Shown here piece by piece: positions 56,048 through 64,000 of a DNA stretch of 64,000 bases. The number at the start of each line of letters is the position of its first letter. The first letter of the stretch is position 1. Source of the stretch: Athripsodes cinereus (Eukaryota > Arthropoda > Insecta > Trichoptera > Leptoceridae); NCBI GenBank assembly GCA_947579605.1, contig OX388312.1, positions 26,683,313-26,747,312 of the forward strand, given 5' to 3'. The notes below the pieces were generated by a model, which searched no databases, was not told where the DNA came from, and saw only the letters and a list, made by a program, of their open reading frames with translations. Made by a program: the position numbers and the translations under genes.

Positions 56048-56290
56048 ACTACTATACTGCTATACTATCACGGCATATCCCACAAGTGGGGTGGCCAGCA
56101 GACCAGCTGCATATAAAACATGCAAGCTGTCTTCTCTGTGTCAATATAAAACCAAGACATTCAGGATGGGTGGCAAACCTCATCGCCGAATTTAAGATGT
56201 GAAATGTCTTATTTTTTCGAACACCTGCCTTTTACAGGACACTCGAAAACTTATGGAGAAGAGTGGGAGACCAATTCTTTACCGGGTGCT
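56048..56290 (-). mobile_element. Family A, full length, perfect 13-bp TSD
   Basis: Direct repeat ACACATTTTTTCT at 56035-56047 and 56291-56303. On the minus strand the insertion starts AGCACCCGGTAAAGAATTGG and ends ..GCCGTGATAGTATAGCAGTA. This proves that family A moves by retroposition and defines its 5' end. Note the tail is a short TAG-rich run. Confidence 0.93.
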
Positions 56291-56550
56291 ACACATTTTT
56301 TCTTTGCAGTTAAATAAGTGGATGTTAGTTCTAGCGTTTTCTGTGAAATAAACACTAACAAAGTTATAAAAAAATGAAGTTCCCATTCATCTTTATTGTA
56401 GTGTCCAAAAACTACCGAAAACAAAAGAAAAAACTATATTTTTACTCAATTATCTCCCGATATAGCTGTTTTTACTGCGGTATCTACATAATCATGCACG
56501 AATGCAAAAAATCACAATAATTTTTAATTGATTCAAAAAGTTTAATTAAT

Positions 56551-56795
56551 CCATGGAGCGCCAGGTGAAGAAACGGTCTCCCTCGCGATTAAGAATGTTT
56601 TTGAGTATCCTGAAAAAGGAAAGTATTCGTGAAATATCACGTCTTTTTTTCATTTTTCATATTCAGCGCTGAAGTATGCCTCCCGTCCTAAATGTCTCGA
56701 GTTTTATTGACACGAAGATATAAGCTTGCATGTATATTAATGTAGGTAATTGTTCCGCTGGATATCCCACTTGTGGGCAATACAATGATAGTATG
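56551..56795 (+). repeat. Family A, diverged full-length copy
   Basis: CCATGGAGCGCCAGGTGAAG, GAGTATCCTGAAAAAGGAAA, TTCAGCGCTGAAGTATGCC and GGATATCCCACTTGTGGGCA. Considerably older than its neighbours. Confidence 0.75.
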
Positions 56796-56949
56796 AACGA
56801 ACGGTTGAATAACTAAACGGTTGAACCCAAATGGATATTGACATTATCCCTTGGTTATAATAATATCCGATAGTACATTCAATAAGACATATCAGTTGTG
56901 TTATTACTTATTGCGTGACATTTATTACGATGCATATTTTGCAATAAAT

Positions 56950-57211
56950 ATCTGATTTTACGATTGAGTAATGTTATTACCTAATACAAATCCAGATCTC
57001 TTCCTATCATTGCATGAGACACTCGTGCCAACTTTTAAATTTGATTCCGTATATTTCAGACAGTGAAACAGATAATACTAACAAATCTTACCCTGATATA
57101 TCAATACAAAAATGCGTATTATTTTATAATATCAAAATAAACTCCAACATTACTAGTAAAATTGGAAAAAAAATCATTTTACATGATTTTCAGGAAAAAC
57201 ATAAGAGATGA
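56950..57211 (+). pseudogene. Unidentified coding-like fragment, frameshifted
   Basis: A first frame reads LLPNTNPDLFLSLHETLVPT and FKFDSVYF up to a stop near 57063. A second frame takes over with SDSETDNTNKSYPDISIQKC and VLFYNIKINSNITSKIGKKI, ending at TGA 57209-57211. The switch near 57055 looks like a frameshift in one gene. No motif recognised. It lies 1 kb downstream of the 55478-55981 fragment on the same strand with two SINEs between, so both could be parts of one inserted gene or virus-like segment. Confidence 0.3.
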
Positions 57212-57861
57212 CCTCCTCTCTCAATTTTTTTTACTGATAATGTAATATGTAGGTAAATTTTAGATATGAAGCTAACTCTTGAATAGTATTTTTTATACTT
57301 AAACGTGGATTAAATGGATGGCAAAGTGATGACAAAGAAAATATTTGTTCACCTGAATGAAAGAATGTAAGAAAGTACGGTCATCCGAAACGCAAGTAAT
57401 TTAATTGGGTAGATCCATTTGTGAATGATGGTCACTTTGTAATAAAATAAATTTAAAAAAAGCAGTATAAATATGCATGAAAAATAATTGTTGTATGCGC
57501 GTATTACTAAGGTACTTGCTAAATTATGATCACTCATGTATGCACTTACCGTCTTATGAATGTTGCGCTAGTGTTGATATTATGTAGGTACTATTCTATT
57601 CTATTTTCAAAGGCCATCCACTCGTTTACGAGTGATCAGGGATGTAGGTACTCGACATTGTAATATTTTTAGTATGCATATTGTTCCTGCATAATATACC
57701 TACTTGGCTGTTAATTATGGGACAGTATTTTTGTAGTTAGTATGTATTTTTTTCTTTGGCTGTCGATTGTTATTTTAATGTATTTTTTCATATCAGTGAT
57801 TTTAATAGCCGTTCAATGTAGGTATAGATAAATAAATAAAATAAAGATAAGCCGGCAAAAG
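57212..57861. other. AT-rich with a family G tail
   Basis: At 57594-57640 TTCTATTCTATTTTCAAAGG, CCATCCACTCGTTTACGAGT in inverse of 45958-46001. It has a CACTCGTTTACGAGTG stem. No gene. Confidence 0.45.
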
Positions 57862-57927
57862 TACACTGATAAAAACACATTCGAAATTTCACAACGAATC
57901 ATTGGTACGTACTATCAGATTAAGACC

Positions 57928-58067
57928 AGAGATAGTACAAACGATTCATTAGTACAAATCTATTATATTAACTTTTCGCAAACAAATTGTTGGTAAATTT
58001 ACCAACGACTTGTTTGCGATAGGTAAATATTATAGATTCGTACTAATGAATCATTTTTACTATCTCT
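57928..58067. mobile_element. Inner foldback unit
   Basis: AGAGATAGTAC..GATTCATTAGTACAAATCTA pairs with TAGATTCGTACTAATGAATC..ACTATCTCT over about 60 bp on each side. The centre is a perfect 18-bp palindrome GTTGGTAAATTTACCAAC (57989-58006). Confidence 0.75.
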
Positions 58068-58189
58068 GCAGGGCTACTCTTGACAAAACTAGAGTAGCCC
58101 TGCAGAGATAGAGAGTCCCTTTGTGCGTCGTATGATCAAGATCAAGACTAGATTAAGATCGTGTTTAGTTTTGTCAAAAGTAACCCTGC
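58068..58189. mobile_element. Foldback MITE family B, rearranged copy
   Basis: The right arm matches 30042-30253 (GTGCGTCGTATGATCAAGAT, GTGTTTAGTTTTGTCAAAAG). The left arm has collapsed to a short hairpin: 58060-58079 (CTATCTCTGCAGGGCTACTC) is the exact inverse of 58092-58111 with a 12-nt loop. Confidence 0.8.
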
Positions 58190-58246
58190 TGGTCCTAATC
58201 TGATAGTAAATACCAATGATTCGTTGTGAGTGTTTTTCTCAGTGTA

Positions 58247-60803
58247 GTGGGTAAGGGTAGGTTGAACTAAGGTCCGTTCTCTCTGCCCAATTCATATGGG
58301 AAGCTAAATTACAGTGAGTAAATGGAGATGGAATACAGAGGAAAACTTTGATTTATAATAAATAGTAAAGTAATGGAATAAGAAGAACCTCGCTGTGAAG
58401 CTTTCCAAGAATAATATTATTATAAATCATTCGTTTCTAAGCTTTTAAGTGCTAAGTTTAAAATAAGACGTGACACATAAGTAATAAAATATTACATTAA
58501 ATTTATTATCATAACAATAGGTATACAAGTAGTTTATTATCACCAATATTTTAAAACCTCTGACATGCATTCAATACTTGTGTATAATAAAACCCTTTTA
58601 ACTTTTGATGCGATGTTTCAAAAGAAATTGTTGGAACTTTCCAAAAGGCAGACTGTAATAAAAATCCAAAATGGAAATATTCGCGGTGCCTTCCTTCTGC
58701 TGCGACTATATACAAATGCGACGCTATAATAAAATTACAACTTTGAAATCTTCATCCATGTTCTGTTGAAGTTTAGAATATTTTCTATCTTGTAAGTATT
58801 TCATAGAAAATATCTGGTCTATTTGCATCGAACGAATGTACATAATATAATACTATTCTTTATACAGGTATTCTTATTAAAAATAAATTTCAGCATCTTC
58901 ATTTTGACCGTGGAGTCTTCGCTATACAATTGATATTCCAAAACTTTCATGTCTCTAAATTTTTGAGCGTCTTGTGAAAGGTAGTTAGAAAATCACATAT
59001 AAATCAAGATTAACTCGCGTTTTGTATCTAATTTGAATGTATACCTTCTATGAACTAATAAATAAATAATAAATAGATTTCCTCTTATTCGTTTCTGTTA
59101 AAAAAGTATATTTTATTTGTTTTTGAAGACAAATTATTTTAAAAGATTATAGTTTTCATATTAACTAAATTTTTTTTTTTATTATTTCAACATCTAGTCG
59201 CGAGCTTTGGAAGTCCTTTTTTTGACATACCTACTTTTTTGTCATTTTTTGAATATTTAACAAATAAATAATCACGAATATAATCAGTTGTATTATCGTC
59301 TCTACAATTATTTTGCACTGCAAATACATAAATAATAATAAATTATTTGTTCAGATGTACTGTAGGTATATGTTCGCCAAAACTTTCAAATTGAGTCACA
59401 GTTGGAGACAAGACTTTCCCAAAGTAGATTTGTAATAATTTATTTAATAATGTATTATCTATCTCAAGATATTGTTTTATGACATTGCGAAACTATTAAA
59501 CAATAACCAAATACTAGAAACTTCACAGTTACATTAATTCACAACTTTAAGTTCTAACTAACTGCAATACTGCATTGGATTTGCCAAAATGTATGCAGAC
59601 AGTGAATAGGAAAATGTACCTACATACACTTTCCGTAGAGTTTTAGGTCATATTTCTCAATTTTAGAGTGTCGTGAATAGATAACAAGCCGGGTACCTAC
59701 CCACAGTAAGAATAAGGCTCTATATGTATGTATATGCATAATGTGGAGAATAGAAATAGAAGACGCTCGCTGGTACCGCCGACGTGATACTAGATTCATA
59801 TCTTCAAACAACTTTTGTCTCGTATATCCTTTTAGTACTGTACAAACTTTTTCTTACCTATGAACTTCAGAACAAGAAGCAATCACTGATAAATTTAATA
59901 GGTGATAATCAAATCTATAAAAAAACGTCATATCGGAAAAACTGAGTAATGTCGTAATATTAACATCATTCTTAATATTTTTGTTATTTGCTTTATAAAT
60001 TTATTAATATTTAAGAATTTACATTATTATTACTTAAATGTCAACGCATTCACTTGATTGCACAAAATATTACGCAACAATGATAACAAACAATCAGAAC
60101 GTAGTTTATATAATTAGAAGTATATATCAGTGCAATCGGCGAGTTTACCATGATACCTTTCACGTTAAACTCAAAAATCTTAAAGTATGTTTGTGTTAAT
60201 TAAAGAATAGAAATAAACAATAACAATATAATTCACGAAATATGCTCAAATAAATTAAAATACATTTTTTTCTGAAAAAACCAAAATAAATTAAAATAAG
60301 TTATTGCTGGCTTTATCACTCTTAAAAAAATCCCAAAATATTTATTTAATAAATTGAAAAACCAATCCTCTAACGGGAAACTGGTAAATTAAATTTCCAC
60401 GTAAAGATTCACTTCATCTTCATAAGATATTCGTTTAATAATATCACTTTAATGTGACTGCTTCTAAGTATAGGCTGATGTGAAACATGACTATTGCGCT
60501 CACAGTAAGTCTCCACCTCATAGTGAGTTAGTTCTACATACAGTATGACAATACAAAGGTTCTAGTGGCAATTATTCATATCATACAACTTCAACAGAAT
60601 ATTTCATACTGGGCCAACTTTCCATACATACTTCACGCTATTTAGATATTAGGTACTATTTCATGAATTTAGGTATCTATATATCACGGTATAACAATAA
60701 AACCATGGTAGTGGGTACAATATAATTATATCTACTTATTATTTGCATTCATTCGCATTATGAGGAACTTTTAGGTAGATAATATAAATTAGTGTAATAT
60801 ATG
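58247..60803. other. Long AT-rich interval without a gene
   Basis: Traces only: TCCGTTCTCTCTGCCCAATT near 58272 resembles the LINE-1 3' coding end, and 58908-59045 is a very decayed plus-strand family A copy (ACCGTGGAGTCTTCG, GAGCGTCTTGTGAAAGGTAG). No coding frame worth reporting. Confidence 0.45.
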
Positions 60804-61344
60804 TAGTGTTGTGGAATTCTCAAGAAATAATAATTCGAGAAATTTACCGAGAAATTTCTCGGTAAATTTCTCGAAGTAGAGAATTTTCCGAGAATTTTTT
60901 TAATTTTTTATTTAACAGTATAATAATAATATACACTTTATTCAATCAATCAATAACAATGTACAAATGTTGAGACAATTTATCACCAATATAGCTACAA
61001 TTAATTATGGAAACAAAAAATGTTAAGTACCTACATAGAAAAAAGTGCTAACAACTGATAAAAAATCTTGATGGTTGACACCCCACATGCCCATATTTAT
61101 GTTTAAAAAAAATTGCAGGTACTTACATGGAAAAAGGTGTTAATAACCTCTGATTTGGGCCTTAATCAGCCCCACAAATTTTTGGATCAATCAGGTTGGC
61201 TGCGAAGTATACTGGGAGAAAGGTAATAATACCACTAAGAAGAATTATTGAGAGAAGTTTCTCTTCCATCAGAGGAGAAATTCTCGGAGAAATTTCTCGT
61301 TCTCGAGAAATTTCTCTGGAAAATTTTCTCTTCTCACATCACTA
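60804..61344. mobile_element. Second hAT-type element with palindromic ends
   Basis: Starts TAGTGTTGTGGAATTCTC and ends GAGAAGA..CACATCACTA-type inverse (TCTTCTCACATCACTA). Flanks AATATATG (60796-60803) and GATATATG (61345-61352) match at 7 of 8 positions, fitting a hAT 8-bp duplication. Both ends are filled with GAGAAATTTCTCGG motifs. Positions 60834-60875 are a perfect 42-bp palindrome. The layout parallels the hAT element at 936-1835. Its interior has acquired a 98-bp-repeat fragment. Confidence 0.75.
61021..61140 (-). repeat. 98-bp-repeat fragment inside the hAT element
   Basis: GTACCTACATAGAAAAAAGT, GACACCCCACATGCCCATAT and GGTACTTACATGGAAAAAGG are the inverse of the array at 35502-36405, about 1.2 units. 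Confidence 0.75.
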
Positions 61345-61483
61345 GATATATGTGAATCAAATATTTAATTACCTACATATAGATTTTCTTTATTTTTCCA
61401 TTCTTTCCATCTATAAGTTGTAAATCAGTGAGTGTCATAGAGAGTATTATATGAGATGAAATACTTTTTTATTTAAATATACA

Positions 61484-61646
61484 CCTATCTGGGTTTTGTT
61501 ATAGACCCAAATACAGCCTTATACATCTTTCACACTAAGCTAAAAGCTTGTGCCGTGAAAGGGGAGTTTGCCGGCACCTGGGATCGAACCACGGACCCCT
61601 TGTTCTGAAGGCCGAGACTCTACCCCCAGGCCACCGACGAACTCAA
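61484..61646 (-). mobile_element. tRNA-derived SINE, full length, 13-bp TSD
   Basis: Flanked by ATTTAAATATACA (61471-61483) and ATTTAAATGTACA (61647-61659), one mismatch. The minus strand starts GAGTTCGTCGGTGGCCTGGG, with an A-box-like GGTGGCCTGGGGGTAGAGTC and a B-box-like GGTTCGATCCC, followed by the shared body. The best full-length SINE copy in the window. Confidence 0.92.
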
Positions 61647-61744
61647 ATTTAAATGTACATAATTGTATCTACTACATAAATTTAAATATAACTGCATAAA
61701 AATAATGATCCTTAAAACCGTGATAGATACCTACTTTAGATAAG

Positions 61745-61885
61745 ATGGGTTAGTTGGAAGATATCGCTTCTGCGGTAATCTCACCCATTGCAGAATATAA
61801 TTTTTTTGTATCACATTGTTTTATAACTTGGTAATTATGTATGTATGCTTCTTATTGTGCAATAAAGTTTATTATTAAAAGATCT
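61745..61885 (+). repeat. J-type LINE 3' end
   Basis: GGGTTAGTTGGAAGATATCG, CTTCTGCGGTAATCTCACCC, and at the end TTGTGCAATAAAGTTTATTA. Contains the degenerate ATCGC..GCGGT hairpin and a TGCAATAAA end. Confidence 0.7.
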
Positions 61886-62093
61886 GTTGCAAATCATATA
61901 GACGTATTAATTATATAAGAATTACCCTTTATCCTTCAAAGCACGAGCTCTGCTCAATTTTGAAGGAACAAATAAAAGAAAGATATATGTTTTTATTATT
62001 ATTTTGTATTAATTGATTATTGTTTTAAGTGTATATTTTTTACTGAATAAATATATTTGAATTTGAATTTGAAATATTTGAATTATGTAATAT

Positions 62094-62209
62094 TACTACT
62101 ACTACTACTATACCATCACGGCACATCCCACAAGTGGGGTAGCCAGCAGATCAGCTGCATGTAAGAAACATGCAAACTGTCCTCTTCGTGCCAATATAAA
62201 TTATGTAAT
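62094..62209 (-). repeat. Family A, 3' end only
   Basis: (TAC)n, ACCATCACGGCACATCCCAC, AAGTGGGGTAGCCAGCAGAT and CATGTAAGAAACATGCAAAC. It stops after GTGCCAATATAAA. ATTATGTAATAT/AATTATGTAATAT sits on both sides (from 62082 and about 62207), a likely target duplication. Confidence 0.85.
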
Positions 62210-62426
62210 ATCCTTTTTTATAATTTACATATCAGTAAAGCTGGCTGTTTAAACGTATTAAAACACAATAATTTATTTTAAAAGGATTAACTATAAACAG
62301 TTTCGAGACATTTTGAATGTTTTGAGTATTCCACAATGCACTTCCGTTACTTTATTATTTAAATCGCGATGTATTAAAACAATAAATCAATTTCGTGCAG
62401 ACAACTTGATCCATCAAAACACCGTT

Positions 62427-62562
62427 TTTGAATATCATATTATAATTATTATTGGACAACTTTGAATATCATATTATAATTATTATTGGACAACTTTGAA
62501 TATCATATTATAATTATTATTGGACAACTTTGAATATCATATTATAATTATTATTAGACAAC
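62427..62562 (+). repeat. 34-bp tandem repeat, four units
   Basis: Four units of TTTGAATATCATATTATAAT plus TATTATTGGACAAC. The last unit has two changes. Confidence 0.92.
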
Positions 62563-62847
62563 ATTGAATTGTCGTTTACGTGCCAAAGCCCCTCAAGAAC
62601 ACTGTACAATTCATCATTTCTGGGACATTAGATCCACGTTATATGAATGAAAACATTGTTAAATTTACAATGTTGTCGTTTTATTTCTATTGCTTAGATA
62701 AAAAAAGTTTACAATTTATGTAAATAATACCAATTTGTTACCAAAGCTCGGATTTTATTTTGAAATGTATATGACGAATATGATGATTTATATTCACATA
62801 ATAAAAATACTTATTTCCAGGAGAGAAAGACGTCACAGACTTTTAAA

Positions 62848-62990
62848 TTACTTCTTCTTCTTCTTTCTGTGTCATGTCAGGTCCCCCTGACGTTGGCGAT
62901 CACTCTGGCGAAAACCTCCCTGTCCTGTGCTGCTCTGAACAGGTCATCCACTGTCCTCATTCCGGTCCATTCTCTAATATTGCTTACTCC
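62848..62990 (-). pseudogene. LINE-4 C-terminal fragment, best preserved
   Basis: The minus strand reads NIREWTGMRTVDDLFRAAQD and REVFARVIANVRGT and then TGA, followed by CATGACACAGAAAGAAGAAG and a (GAA)n tail. Only the last ~40 codons are retained. Serves as reference for the older copies at 6955, 9412 and 51781. Confidence 0.85.
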
Positions 62991-63486
62991 TTATTGCTTA
63001 AATTACTTACTCCTTCAATATTCTCATTATATTCATGAGTAACATTCTGAGATCAGAAACTAATATAATAATGGCGCCAAAACACGTTTCTTCTACATAT
63101 ATTATGTACTGTGTCTATATTATTTATTTTAATCTTGAATTCCCGTTTAATGTTATTTTAGTACTAGGATTAATTACGCAGAATGGGTTGGCATGGAGTA
63201 AAACACAAATAAAAAGCAATTAGGTAATGTGTGATAGAAGCACTCATCAACTCAAACAAACATTATATAGGTAGAATACTTGTAACTTACCTATATATAT
63301 TATTATAGGATGTAGGTACATAGTATCATGTATTTAATCTCAAGTCTATTAAAGTTTTACAACATTGCCTACTCATACAATTGAAAGAGTACTTTTGCAA
63401 TCCACCTAACATCCTTCATAGACACACCATGTTATAATAATACCTACTTAACTATACCCTCACACCGTAAACCAAAAGGGTAGGTA
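62991..63486. other. No gene seen
   Basis: The plus frame at 63035-63223 has no recognisable content. A small LINE-1 3' end trace (TATACCCTCACACCGTAAAC) is at 63454-63475 on the minus strand, just before the next element. Confidence 0.4.
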
Positions 63487-63858
63487 TATATCGTCCCTCT
63501 TCTGACTAACAGTCGTATCTGCCTTAATGTAAATTGTTCAGAAGAGCGTTTATTTTGTGTTTTGCCGTGCATATTTTCGTTTCTCCTAGTTATATAATAC
63601 AGTGTAAATATATTACATTATTTTATTTGTACCTTTTCTTATTTATCTCGGATATTTTGAGGAATTAGTAGATACAACACATTTTATTTAGAATAACTTT
63701 GACAGCAAATCAGAAGGCTATTCCAGGATAACGGTAACAGTTACAGGTGTGATCTTCAGTGAGAACATGCAGGGCACATATAAATACACATTGGTGATCA
63801 TAACTCGATTTCGCCAAAAATGTCAGATACGACAGTAAGTCAGAAGAGGGACGATATA
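63487..63858. mobile_element. TIR element (MITE)
   Basis: About 372 bp. TATATCGTCCCTCTTCTGAC, then the GTCGTATCTG block, is repeated in inverse orientation at the right end (CAGATACGACAGTAAGTCAG, AAGAGGGACGATATA). TIRs are about 33 bp with a few mismatches. A TA or TATA flank is possible. No coding frame. Confidence 0.75.
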
Positions 63859-63896
63859 ATATGTATTATAATATATAATTATGTATGATAATTATA

Positions 63897-64000
63897 CCGT
63901 GGAGCATCCGGTAAGGAAATGGTTTCCCACTCTTTTTCGTAAATTTTGGAGTGTCCTGTAAAAAGCAGGTGTTCAAAAAAATTAAGACATTTTAAATCTT
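63897..64000 (+). repeat. Family A, cut by the window end
   Basis: ACCGTGGAGCATCCGGTAAG, TGGTTTCCCACTCTTTTTC, GAGTGTCCTGTAAAAAGCAG and TTAAGACATTTTAAATCTT up to the last base. The remaining 3' part lies beyond the window. Confidence 0.85.

Larger units (their letters stand above)
57864..58244. mobile_element. Composite palindromic MITE flanked by TA
   Basis: Outer inverted repeats CACTGATAAAAACACA.. with CACAACGAATCATTGGTACG and ..TACCAATGATTCGTTGTGAG, TGTTTTTCTCAGTG, each about 60 bp, directly flanked by TA (57862-57863, 58245-58246). A TA target fits the Tc1/mariner group, but no transposase is present to confirm it. Two further inverted-repeat units occupy the interior. Confidence 0.75.

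Overview
The window is AT-rich, intron-scale eukaryotic DNA with almost no intact coding capacity. It is best read as insect intergenic or intronic sequence packed with transposable elements. The evidence is several families of non-LTR retrotransposon with insect-type RT C-termini, a tRNA-derived SINE, a very abundant second SINE-like family, hAT elements with 8-bp target duplications, foldback MITEs, a TTAGG-like patch near 19592, and a pervasive GTAGGTACCTAC-type word. LINE ends with a GATCGC..GCGAT hairpin and an A/T-rich tail resemble those of moths and butterflies, so Lepidoptera is my first guess. Hemiptera cannot be excluded from sequence alone. I see no rRNA, functional tRNA gene, CRISPR, operon or intact host gene.

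Layout. 1-3.7 kb: a hAT element (936-1835) and a SINE. 3.7-5.9 kb: a 5'-truncated LINE with RT motifs whose 3' tail is about 900 bp of pure (TATAG)n, all inside one target duplication. 6-13 kb: LINE remnants. 13-16 kb: a second LINE family, including one copy with a clean 13-bp TSD and one with a twin-priming-type inversion. 16-24 kb: short coding-like relics, foldback MITEs and SINEs with a LINE end nested in one. 24-34 kb: more SINEs, a LINE broken by a MITE, and a 212-bp foldback. 34.6-36.5 kb: a Helitron-like unit carrying a 98-bp tandem array. 37-41 kb: a hAT element with a recognisable transposase C-terminus, then SINEs and LINEs nested in each other. 42-45 kb: a LINE inside a MITE, then an eight-unit 125-137 bp tandem array. 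45-55 kb: sparse, with a textbook hAT MITE at 52500-52924. 55.5-57.2 kb: broken coding-like frames I cannot identify. 57.9-58.2 kb: a nest of palindromic elements. 60.8-64 kb: a hAT element, a full SINE, tandem repeats and a TIR element.

How the parts work together. The LINEs are the likely source of reverse transcriptase. The (TAG)n SINE-like family (here 'family A') shares its last ~40 bp, including the CCCCACTT stem and the GGTATAG tail start, with the (TATAG)n LINE ('LINE-1'). This suggests that the LINE mobilises it. Several LINE-1, LINE-2 and SINE copies keep perfect 10-17 bp target duplications and near-identical sequence, so activity was recent. The strongest non-routine observations are this shared tail, the giant microsatellite tail, the nested foldback cluster, and the unidentified frames at 55.5-57.2 kb and 16.1-16.6 kb. 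Family names (A, LINE-1 to LINE-8, C, E, G, H, J) are labels used only within this annotation.
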